From positions 7,290,579 through 7,354,578 of the forward strand of contig OZ038436.1 in assembly GCA_964036275.1 (NCBI GenBank): 64,000 nucleotides of DNA, written 5' to 3'. Origin of the DNA: Litoditis marina (lineage: Eukaryota; Nematoda; Chromadorea; Rhabditida; Rhabditidae). Shown here piece by piece: positions 45,755 through 58,300 of this stretch. Made by a program: the position numbers and the translations under genes. The notes below the pieces were generated by a model. That model ran no database searches. It was not told the origin of the DNA and saw nothing but the letters and a program-made list of their open reading frames with translations. Position 1 is the stretch's first letter. Every line of letters starts with the position of its first letter.

Positions 45755-48700
45755 ATGGTTCCCAGTAATCATCACTTGGAGTGTCGAAATATTTCCTTCT
45801 TGAGTACAGTCAGTAGATCAGCTTGGTGAGTTTTGTAAAGTTTTTCTCTGAAACATAAGACAAATTGTGTGGAAACCTATAATATAGCAAATACAGAATA
45901 TATTTGATGATATTTAGGTAACATTTTAATATATAACTCACGAAAAAGGACCAGAGTGGCATAGAACTTTTGATGAGTTTTTCACAGTAGATCACAACAC
46001 TGACCACTCTACCAGTAGCAGCTTCTCGATGAATTCGGAGAAAGGAGAGTAACTGCCTAGGCTGAGAAATTTTGGAAAATAAGACTGAAGTTCCTGTTTT
46101 CAACCCACAAAATGACTTGTGAAACTCTTCAAAAATCGTGCAATTGTACAAAACATGAACTTTCAGTCTCTCGCGAGTTTGCAATCCTCCAATCGTTGCC
46201 CAATTTCTGAAGAACATTGATTTAGATGCGGAATCCGGCGGTGTTCATGCAATAACCGGAGTAGCGGGTACGTTATTCTGAATCCGATTTTTCTATATAA
46301 ATATCGTGAATGATAGAAAACGTTCGTAGGAAAGTTGTAAATAGTTGTTTTCTAACATCGTACTTCTGATGTTTGTAGTTTGAATTGAGCGCAAATGTTT
46401 AGCTGGCTTCCATTGTATCCATTATGCTACCTTTAGGGTGCGACTATGATAGAATAGAATAGAATAGAATAGATTTATTCGTGATTTAACACGTGACTTC
46501 CACATAGTATGTGGCACTCCAAATGAGTAAATAGAGAGGAAAAGTGAAAAGAAAAAGGGTATGGTTACCCTGTTACGCGCACATAATATTACATGCAGTT
46601 AAACAGTGCTGGACGACGGCCATTGAACCAATTATTGTGACTGATTTGGACAGAACTTGGGGGCATCAAGCTGTGAACATATCAAGTCAAAACTATACTA
46701 GAAGTAAATTGAATAGTCACGTAAAATTAGCATTCTAATTAGGCATCGTGCACTTTGTCATTTTTCTGAGTTATGAGTACGTATGCTAGAAGATCCCGGC
46801 CCCATCATCCCATTCTGCGTCTCTCGCTCTGTCTCACTATTGTCTCTTACATCCCGGTGGGATGTAAGAGCAGAGAAATAGCGTATGTTTGAGGAGACGC
46901 AGGATAGAATAATGAGGCCGCGATCTTCTACCATACGTGCTCTGCTGTTATTAAATAAGCAAAAATAGGTCAAATGAAATCAAGTTAATTAGGATGAAGT
47001 TAATAAATAAATGATTGAATGAATTAAAACTAATAAATACTATCTATGAAGTTAATATTAACTAAGTTTAAAATAAAATACGTCGGTTCGGCCTCACCAC
47101 CTTTACGATGTTTTAGGGTCAGTGGTCGAGGCCTCATCAGAAGATAAGCCACCGACCCAGTACAAAACAAAATCAATTAGTAAAACTTTCAACATGCTCC
47201 ACGTGGCTGTGCATTCGACTCACAGTATACGTGTACATTGTTAGCTTGTCCGGCGCCGAGCAGCGAAGATGTGTCATTTATACACATCAACAGAGAAATA
47301 CAGTATTTTTTTCATCTCTTTTATCTATTTTTGAAAGTGTATTTATGTTGAAGGTAGTGGCAAGACAACCCTTCTGGAAGTCATCTCTAACTGTGCTGAG
47401 GGAGACACCGCGGGCAGCATTTTACTCGATGGAAAAATACTTTCAAGTTGGTTAAAAGAATTTTAACATTGTGGTTTTCAATTGATCTGATATTCGAGAC
47501 CTGATCATAGTTCCAATAAACATAATGAAGCTGAAAAGGTTCATCTCTAGTTTACTAATTGTATATTCATTTTTCTATACTTTCTCAGAGAATCCTTTGT
47601 TTTTTATTCTTTTCTATTCAGTAGTTTCTTAACAAAGGTAGGACACCGAAAAACTTATATTCTGATCAACTTCAGTAGTAGGGAAAGACGTGATATATGA
47701 AAATGGACAGAGAAACTTTAAAAAAAAGGGATTTACTCAAAATAACGTGATTGCAGAACATCGCTTCAACCAACTGGCCAATTTCGTATCTTTCCGAGTA
47801 CGGTATCCCCCATTTCTCACTGTGCGATCTATACTCTATTTCACGGCAAAGTTGACTATCGGATCTGGCATTTCAGAGAAGCAACTAGAACAAAGAGTCA
47901 GTTTGAGACCTTCATTCCCCCTATGTTATTGTGTTGCAGAGTGATTAGATAAACGGGATATGTGCACATTTTCATGAAAGGAAGCGGCATATACGAAAAC
48001 AAACACACAAAATTATGTCTTTTTTAAAGCAGGCGCTTTACGGTTTGTATGCTTTGTTCAGCTGTGTTTCTTTATTTGATCTTCTTGCTTTTACGTCGAA
48101 AATTTATCGAGATCAAACTACAACAATTATTTGGTCCTTGTCTATACCATTTTTATCAGAGTCCAAATCTCGAAACTTCAATTTTTCTACAAAAGTACTC
48201 GAAACTTGTTAATAAGGTGGCATTTCATGTTCGAGATTGTTGAAAAAATAGAATAGAATGTTCATTCGCGATTATACGACTTTCCACATAATGTGTGGCA
48301 CTCCGAAGGGGTGAATGGAAAAAAAGTTGAAAAGAAAGGGGTAAAAGGTTCGAGGGTGAAATAAAAAGACACTTTTCATCCAAATTCTGATTTGGAAAAA
48401 GCCAAATTCCGATTTCGCTGAAAGTTTGAGATTTGAGTTATTGTCCAACAATTCTACTTCAGATGCTGCAAGTCATGAACGAGTTTGAGATACTTGGATA
48501 CGGCCATGAGAAGCTGAGTTCTCTGTCGGAAAGTGCGAGGCGAAGAACTCTTTTGGCAGTGGCCGTTATCAAAGATCCAGGTAGCTTTGTTGGTCCACCA
48601 ATCAGTACTGAGTACGTATGCTAGAAGATCCTGGCCCCTTCATCCCATCCTGCGTCTTCTCAAACACACGCTAATTTTCTGCTTTTACATCCGCCGGAAG

Positions 48701-49847
48701 GTAAGAGACGAGAAATAGTGAGGCAGAGCGAGAGACGCAGGATGGGATGAAGGGACCATCACGAGTAGCTCATGAGGTGTTTATGAGTTTCTCATGAGAA
48801 ACTAATATGAGTTTCTCATGAGGTTGGACGGTTTGCTACGCCGCCCAGGGACTACTATTGACACGACAACCACATGTCACACTTGTTACTAAGTTCGTGC
48901 AGGATATTATACGTATTTAGTACAATTATGTAGGTTTTCTCGCTCATTAATGCAGTGTTTATCTTATAGTGAATCGTTGAACTATGAAAAACCAGTTTGT
49001 TCATCATTATAAAAGCTAAGAATGTATGCAAGAACGCCCGATGGGTGGTTTTCAGTCTGCGTCTCTCGAAATAGATCCATTTTCATTGTACTTGTTTCAT
49101 CGGGATTCACTTCGAGTTTTCACGTGAGAGTCACGTGAAAACGCGCAATGTTTCACGTGAACATTCCATTGGTTTAACCGCAGTTGCATGTTTCAGTGCT
49201 TCTCGTTGTGGACGATCCAATCCGAGATATCGAGTCCCTTTCTGCCTATCAACTGATGTCATGTTTATCCAATTACGCGAAGACTAACAACAAAATAGTC
49301 CTAGTTTCCATGAGGAATCCCCGGTCTGATTTATATCAACTGCTGACAAATATTACTATTCTCTTCTATGGAGAAGTATTCTATTCAGGTGATTGGGCAG
49401 AAAACACAAAACGTATGAACCGTTCAACCTACAGAGCACATCATATTAAAGATGGTCTGACACGAACTGAATCTCGTGCCTTGCGCACCATGGTTAATTC
49501 CCTTGCTTCCCTTGCTCCAATGCAAATGTGACCCAAAAACAAAATTTTGGAATATTCGCAAATGATTCTGTCAGACCACCTTTAATGTGTTATTCACGTT
49601 CCATAAAAACATCAGTGAATCAGTTTCTGTAGCGCATTTGCATCTGAGCGACGGAAATAACCGTGGAGCGAAAGGCACGAGGTTCGTTTCCTGTCAGACC
49701 ACCTTTAATGTTAAATTATAAGAAAAATAGGAAATTTAAATTGTTATGAGAAAATACTGGCTTATATTAACAAGCGTAACTAATTACAATAACATGCTAT
49801 TTCACGACTAATATGTGTAAAAGTCCAAAGATGAATAAAAATAAGAG

Positions 49848-49882
<35 letters not shown>

Positions 49883-52800
49883 TTTATTGCAAATGTGTTA
49901 TCTATATTTTGCCATTGTTTGCTTTCTTCAGTTCACATCGTTGTAGGGCTCTGTAGAGCTGTGATTTTATTATCTGAAAAAGAGGCACGATGTTGTTGAC
50001 GAAGAAATTGAACAAATCATGTAGACAACGGTTTTTCGTTCAGAAGCCCAAAAATAAGTTCAGTAACTAAGCTGTTGTTTCTGGAATTTCATCAAGCAAT
50101 TTCAATTCCGCTCAGTCAAACCGTTCGCGTGTACTCATCTCTCTCACTCTGAAGATCATGACCTTATTTGGTTCAGGTTTGACGAAGAACCTGCCACTTC
50201 ATTTCCGGAATGCCGGGTTTCCGTGTCCAACCAACGAAAATCCGGCCGTTTATTACAGTGAGTTCTGAATATGGTCTAGATACTTTCCAATAAGTGAATC
50301 GTATAAAAAAATGTGTATTTCCCTACTTGATTACTCCGTGGGGTTATTTTTTAGTAGTTCAGAAGTCTGACTTTTGTTCATATGAAATACCGCATCGTAT
50401 TCAATATGCCAACCTAAGTAAAGACCGTGCTACATTGAACCGCGCATCGGTCGAGTGCAAAATATCTGTTCTGTATGTTTTCGCTTAACTGAATTGAGTT
50501 TGCCCAAACAACTCACTATCGAGTCAGGGTGGTTTTTTTTCAGATTCCTACTATAATATTTTCTAAATGTTTCATGCTACATAGTACAAAGTACGTTTAG
50601 CGTTCTGAACGACCGAAAAACTATATATAATTTACAATCAGCTACAAAAGCAAGAGAGCATGAGGGTCAATGGGGTTGCAGACAGACTAAGAAGTTATGA
50701 GTTTCTTTGACCTACTCTGCCTACTCACTATACAAACAAAAATGGCTGACCCATTGCCAGAAGTTGTCGGAGAATAACGAAGAAACAACGTGGGAAGTTG
50801 TCAAATTTCGTTGACCAGAGTGACGCTACTCAGAACGATCAGCCCTAATTTTCTTCGATTAGCAAGCTACAAAGGCGAGAGAGCAGGGAGGTCAATGAGG
50901 CCGCAGGCAGGCTGAGATAGTCTGCGGCTCTCTGATCTGCACACTCTCTCGTCGAAGCCGCTAAAAAGTGGCTTGCTAATTGGCAACGAGTTGTCTGACT
51001 ATCGGAACTGATCAAATTGTTCTGTTTTCGAAATCAAATTTCAGTTTCGCTTGCTACAGTAGATCGCGAGAGTAATGAGAGGATGTTAGAGACGCAGGAA
51101 CAAGCCATACGATTAGTGGCATACCACAGGGTAGGTTTAAGACTGAATTAAGACGGCGAGATTCTCAGTTTTGGACTTGAAGCAGGCTTCGTATCTCCGA
51201 ATTTGAACAAACTTTTTTGCTTTTCGGACATTTGAACTTTTGAACTTTTGAACCCCACTCTAAGTTTTTGATTCAAACCCAAGCTATGTGCAAACGTAAC
51301 AATAAACTCCTTTACAACACTATTGGGAGGCGAAGTAAAAGTACTGGCAAAAAAATTCACGAGAATTTGGGTTTCTCGCGAAAGTGTGATTTAGCATATG
51401 TTTTGTGCATCTCACCGTTTCAGTCATGTTTTAAGTACAATTGGTATTGGGAGTTTTGGTAAAGCCTTGATTGAAGTCATGAAACAATGAAAATAAAAGC
51501 AAGAGTCAACAATAGCTTTCCGCATTTCACCGTTTCAGACATTTCTTAAGTATCGAGTACTCGCTTGGTATACCGTTAGCGATAGCATTATGTCAAAACA
51601 ACGAAATTGCATAACAATCGTGAAACGGGGTACTTGTTTAGTTCAACGTGTATTCAGTTGACTTTGTATAGAGTTTTCCAGGAAAACGGTTGTGTAGACG
51701 ATTTGCCGGAAAATGAACACAACTTATTTGAAGTGGAAAGAGTGGCCCTCTGTTATTTGGACAAACCAAAATGGTCCAACAATCTGATGACTTTGATAGG
51801 GTAGGTCAAAATGTGTGTTTGTCTGTTTGTGATTAAGTAGCTATTTTCTACATATATGTCAGTTTACACACTTATCGCTTATTTTTGTAGAACAATCATT
51901 GTAAAAGTCCCTTCTAGGTTGTACTAAACAGGAACATGATGAGTTGAATAGATCGGAAATTCTATGATCTTTCCATGTTTCACACATTTCTCATTGCTCT
52001 TTACGATAAAGTTCCTAATCGCTCGAGCTTTATATAGAAATATGCTCAATCTTGTTGAAAACGTCTAGTCATTAGATGATTGGAGATAGAAACTCATTTC
52101 GCCACGTTTGAGAAAAAGGTAACTTTTTGATTGTTAACGAGATTTGGTCTGAGACCGTAACATACAATTTTTCTCAACTGTATGCGTTTTCCAATCGATA
52201 TCTGTTTCAGACGTAGTTTTCTGTGTATTTGGAGTCGACCGCTTCTTCTTTTTCTCACGGTTTTTGACCTACCTCTCATCGCACTTTTCATCACGATGTT
52301 CAGGTAGATTTATTTACCCGGTTTGCTGTTTTCTTTTTGTTAAAAAAATAATCAACACACTTAAAATGAACAGCACGATACCGCTCCTATAGTCGTCGTC
52401 AACGGTAAGGCGGAAACATACTGTATATCTCAATTTCCGCTGTGTACGGACGCTGTGTACGATTTTGAGCTCTCGTAGCGTAGGGTGTGCGCCTGGCCAC
52501 GAACTTTTGCTCGCAGGTTCGATTCCGGCGAGAGACAAACATCTCTAAGTTTGGCACCCTCTAGAATTGTGATAATATCAATGATTTTTTGGATAACGGA
52601 ATGTTACAAACCCACAAAAAGCAACCAATAAGTGGTCAATATGAATGAATCATAATGTATAAGAAGTAGCTGTGTTACAGTGATTTTTCCAAGCTGAATA
52701 TGGATTTCACGCTAGAAGTGACAGGCTAGACTATCAACTTGCACGTATTTTTGTGTTTGTTATTTCTCAGAACAAGCGTCGTTGCAAAACAGTAAATTAC

Positions 52801-55292
52801 TGTTTATACAGCGTGGCTGTCATATATATTGATTTTTCCCCTCGTAGTCTGACGTCTCTTCGGGGCACACTATATCTCTAGATTTGTTGCAATACAGCTC
52901 CGAGATGTTTCTACCCCAATTTTTGTAGTCCAAGAACACCTATTTCCGAATGTGGTTTGATCGCTCAACCAAAGTACAACTGAATAAAGACTTGCTCAAA
53001 TATACTATAAGTAATCGAATAGTCACGTAAACTAACATTATAAAGAGGTATACTTTGTCAAATCACGCTTCCGAGTTCTGAGTTCTGCTGTGTCATGTTC
53101 TACGTGACTATTCAGTTGACTTCTAGCATAGTTCGATTTCAGCTCGAGTCTCCGATCTGGCTCGTGGACTGTGCCCTATTCGGCTGTGGGGACATTCCAA
53201 ACGACGTGCTTTCTTTTTTCCATCACCACTGCTGTAAATACGGTGTTTACTTGTGAGTTCAAGTATTATATAAGAAAACAGTTTGTTATGAAATGGAATA
53301 ATACGTTTAATATACTACTCAGTTGAATAGTCACGTGAAGTGAGAAATCTAATGAGGCATCGTGCACTTGGTCATTGCACGTTTTCGAATATGCTGTGTT
53401 CAACATGTTTCTATTGACTAACAGTATATACTGCTTTCGTTTACTTCTATGAATGCACAATATTGCACTATGTATTATTCGAAAGTTGCCAACAGCTCAA
53501 TTTTCAGTGCACCTGAATGTAACACTGTGAAGCACGTTACAAGAAAACCAACGGCCAATTTTTTGCTATTCTACCACACTTTGAAATGGTGTCTATCATG
53601 TTCTTGTTAATTCTCAGTACACCTGAATATAATCTCTGCCAAAATTTTGTGTTTTGCAAATTACATAATCTCATTTGTTCATATGAAACTAGACAATAGA
53701 ATAGGGGAAAACATACAGAAAAATGTGTATACATTGTTCCAATGTTACAGATGCTGCAATCCGTGATTTATCTTTTATCGAATACGGGAAAGGACTCTAT
53801 AGTCAATTACTTTCCATGATTTCCTATCAAGTTATAGTCGTTCCACTGAATTTTGTTGTTTTGATCGTTTCCGGAACTATCATATTCTGGTGAGTTCGTT
53901 CTATTCACCAACAAAGACAATAACATGCAGTTATACATTATTTACCAGTAGATGAGAGAGTGTGTAGATCGAAGATACGCAGATCGGTTGCTTGTTATCC
54001 CTCGTGAGGACTAAACGTAGCGCTCGTTAGATTTGACTTAAAGAGAAAGGGTCTTGCCAACATTCATTTTCAGTATTCACCGTTTGTGTTTTTTAGCATG
54101 TTTAATGGTGATAGGAAGTGATTGAGACTAGAAGTGAACGGAATTAATCAGTGCTGAATGGATTTGTAGAAAACGGTATACTGTACGTGTATATTTTTTC
54201 GAATTGGCGCCATACGCAAAAGTGGGCGACGGTTACTACGCCCCAGGCACGAGCGTCGGCGCGGTACAAAATCACCGATTTCAAGTTTTGTTTTTTGGTT
54301 TCCAAAGTTTTATTTTTTAATGATTCATATATACTTATTTTTACTTATTTATGTCTATTTTGTTTCCAATCGAATTTAATTGGCTTGTTTCAATAGATTT
54401 AGTTTTATGCTATTCAAGTTAAAAGTTATCTCATTGCGCCAACAAAGGGTTTTTCGTCTACCACATAATTTGTTTGAAATCCGGGTTCTCCGGTCAAGTG
54501 GGAACCGTTTTGACGGTGGTATAGCAGTTATTTCTCAAGCCAGTTTGAACGTTGTATCTGTGAAAGTTTAAATAGAAAACCAAAATCACACTTTTACCGC
54601 CTGGTTATACTCCCTTTGCAGTATGAATAAGTTTATTCTGCTCTTTGTGAACAATTTCATTTCTTTCAGTTCCATTGCGCTCTGGGACTTTTCTTCGGGA
54701 GACTTGGTCGAATCTGGTCTCGATGGGATTAGCTGCCGCACGTGGATCGCTTCACGCTGCCCGAGTTCTATCCGGATCAGTATTTTTGGTTAGGCTATGG
54801 TGTATTTGAAACTCAGTAAGGTGGGAGGTTGTACACTTTGTTGTCTTGGAGTGGTGTAAACAGACATAGATATTGCAAGCACAATTGAACAACCTCTTAC
54901 TTCCACCTTTTCTTCTTCTGAATTAAATATTTGCACTAGCACTACTTGGTCGGTAGGTTATAGCATTCTGATGTAGTTTATGTCTTCTTCATTCTTCACT
55001 ATTCACAATTTCCACGTAGTTGATGATTTTTCCCCAGTGTCTGGTATCTCGCCAGCTTGAGATTAGCCTACCTACCAGATAGTGAAAATGACTAGTTTTT
55101 TGTGCGAATTTCGCCATTTTTTGGGTGTAATCGATTGCATTCGACTGTTGCACTTGAGTTGGTTGTATTTTATTTGCCACAAACCATTCAATTGCTTCCA
55201 TTTTTACCCTTTTAGTATTGCAAAAGTTACACACATACCCAAGAAAGTGGGTTGCAGTTGCATTCTTAAATCTTCGGGCAATCAAAATGATA

Positions 55293-55358
<66 letters not shown>

Positions 55359-58300
55359 CCCCGCCTGAAGATTTGTTATGCAAATGCAACACGGTAAGTA
55401 GTACAAGAAGCGTGCAGGTACATGAGCCAACTCGTTTATATTGTTGTTACTTTACTTACAATTGTTGAGCGATACGAACTTCATTTTTCCAAGCATGAGT
55501 ATTGTGTATTTTTTCTCATAATACACGTTCTAGAGATTGTGAAAGAATTTCTGTATACATTTCACTCACTACGCATTTTGTTGAATGATAATGAACGATA
55601 TATGTACACCTGTTCATGAATTTCTTTAGTGCAACACGGATAAAAGTATGTATGTTTATTATAAAACTGAAAATGAACAAACAATAGAGGTGCCGACTTG
55701 TAGCTTCGTGTCCCTCACATCCTGGCGGATGTAACTTCACCACATCATCTGGAAATTTTGTTTGAATCATTTTATATATAAACTTGTGATGAGTTCTTGT
55801 TTGTTAACTGGATTCCACGTAACGATTGTTGTTTAAGCTTTGCGAAACGCGGTTATTTGTTGACCCCGTAATTTCATTAACTTGTGCAAATCTCGATGAC
55901 AATTTAGACTTCAAAAACTTTTGAAGTTCAAGACATATATTCAGGTCTCTGTTGTCAACTATCTTTCAGAAAAGTGATCTGAAAAAATTGGAAAAAGGGG
56001 TCCCTTTTTGTCGATATCTTGAAAATTTAAACGGGTATCTTTTCTCATTACTGCAGAACCTGGCAATACTTTAGTATTCCAATCCAAACTCAAAAACCTG
56101 TCATTATTTGCCGTGTCAAACTTCATTATTTTTTGAAGAGATGCTCCAAATCTTTCATGTATTACCGAAAAGTAGCCCGTTTTCCGATTTTTCAACACAA
56201 GCAAGCTGCGGAATGAAATCATAATAGAAACAAACATACCTCCCAATTCCTATGTGCTCCTTTCATGTGCCGTGCCAGCTTGACTTAACGGTCGAGCACA
56301 CATCGAAGAGAGCAAATATGTACCTGAAATACTAAATAAATTCACTTACTCAAGAGTGAAATTGCACCAGTGAACAAAATTATAAATACGTTTTGAAATA
56401 AATATTTGGTTGTCTAAAAGTTCTAATCAAAATGTGTAAATGCAGTGTTTTGCGATATTGTACTGATGTTTCAGGCCAGATACCGAATATTTTAATAATC
56501 CATGCAGTATAGTCAATATCGAGTGAATTTGCAATGTTTCTTTACAAAGTCTCAAAATTATCGTAAATTCAACGAAAAACGGGCTCTTTCTAGTAGGGTG
56601 GTTTTTCTACCTTACTAGTGTTTTCTGTCAAATAACCAAGTCAGTTTGTTCACTGCTACAAATGTATTGGCAAGGCAGAAGTTTGACGAAAAATTCGAAC
56701 AAAAAGCAAACGTTGAATAGACTCACTTTGAAAGTGTGATAGTTGTAGTCACCTTCCGTACCCAGGCAGACTTTCGAAGGTCAGTCTGGAAACAAACAAA
56801 GATAAAACATACACTATACAAATTATATGTAAAAAAAAAGCCCCGAAACACCAGACCTGATGACAAAGATAAATGTTTAAATGTAGAATAAAGTTTTTTG
56901 TTCAAACTTGAGACTGTATAATCGTCGTGCAAGATAAGCGCATACTCACAAAGAGATTATTATATCAATCAAATGAATGTTAATGACAATAGAATTCGAG
57001 AATACAGAATTATACAACAATAATGATAACATTAGAACCGAAAATAAAGAAAAAATCTCTTGAGCAAAAAATTGCATTGAGCGGCAAAAACCGCTAAGGT
57101 ACGGTATGATGGCATGTACGTGATACACTGCCAAAATTAGGAGCAACTAGGAGCGCGGCGGGAATTTGAAAAATATTGAAAAACACATCAAAAATTTTGC
57201 ACATCATGAATTGAAAAATGGTATTTCGGGTACTTATACAACAGGAGACATAGAATAGAATCCCAAACTAGTCTCATTTTCAATGTTGGCGTGACCCTTG
57301 GTCTTTAAGTGTGTATGGTTAGCAATTCTTTGAATTCCAAGAGAAGTCTACATACATACCTTGTTCTGAGCAGATAACTCAAATTAACCAACCTTTTCAC
57401 TTTTCTTCAACCCTTTTATTGTCTTTTCTAGGATCAATGACATACTTGACGTATGGTTGATTTTTCGTGCAGTCGGAGTTATTTGCGCCGTATGTCTATG
57501 TTCTCAAGCAATTGTCATGTCGCTAATGACAATTGTTAAGGACGAAATGACAGTTCTGTCAGCCTCGACAAGTATTATAACTGTTATGTTCGTTATCGGA
57601 GGAGGTCAACTCAGGTGAGTATTTAAATTGAATGAACAGAATATTGGTACTTGAATAAGTAGATAAATGGATACATTAACTATAAATGATATCTATAAGA
57701 GTGATTGGATGATTAGGTTCAAATTACACCGTTTCACTTTCTGCCCCACTAGATTCGTTTTCATGCCTACAGTATGAAAACATATTCACATGCCAATCTA
57801 GCTATGTAAACGTCTGCATAAAGTGTGCTCCCAATTATTTCGCCCCGGGAGAAACCATATCAGTAAATACATATACTGTTAGTCAAATGCACCGTCACGT
57901 GAAACATGTTAAACACAGCAGAACTCAGAAAAGTGTGATGACAAAGTGCATGAATTCTCATTAAAATGCTAACTTTACGTGACTATTCAATTTACTTTTA
58001 GTATATTGAGGGATTCGAAAGCGTGTGGGAGTCTGAGCAAGAATAATGTGATCCAAAATAGGATTTTTTCTTGTTCAATTTCTATCGATCACCCACGCTT
58101 GTCTCAATGTTCTTGTACGCTCATTCAAGCTTACTGTTTCTTGATATATGCGCAATGTAATATTTTCATTTAGGTCCATTGGGGCTCTCTCCTCTTCTCT
58201 AGTATACCTCCTTTCCTTCGCCAGTCCCTTCAGATACGGTAACTATTGGTTTTCGCTGTGCGTCATGTCGAGATTGCCAGTCAAAAATTGCACTAGGAAC

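Noticed and set aside
55082..55468. 128-codon plus ORF
   Set aside because: Runs through the TA microsatellite (Tyr-Ile repeat) within an intron; no homology or splice support.
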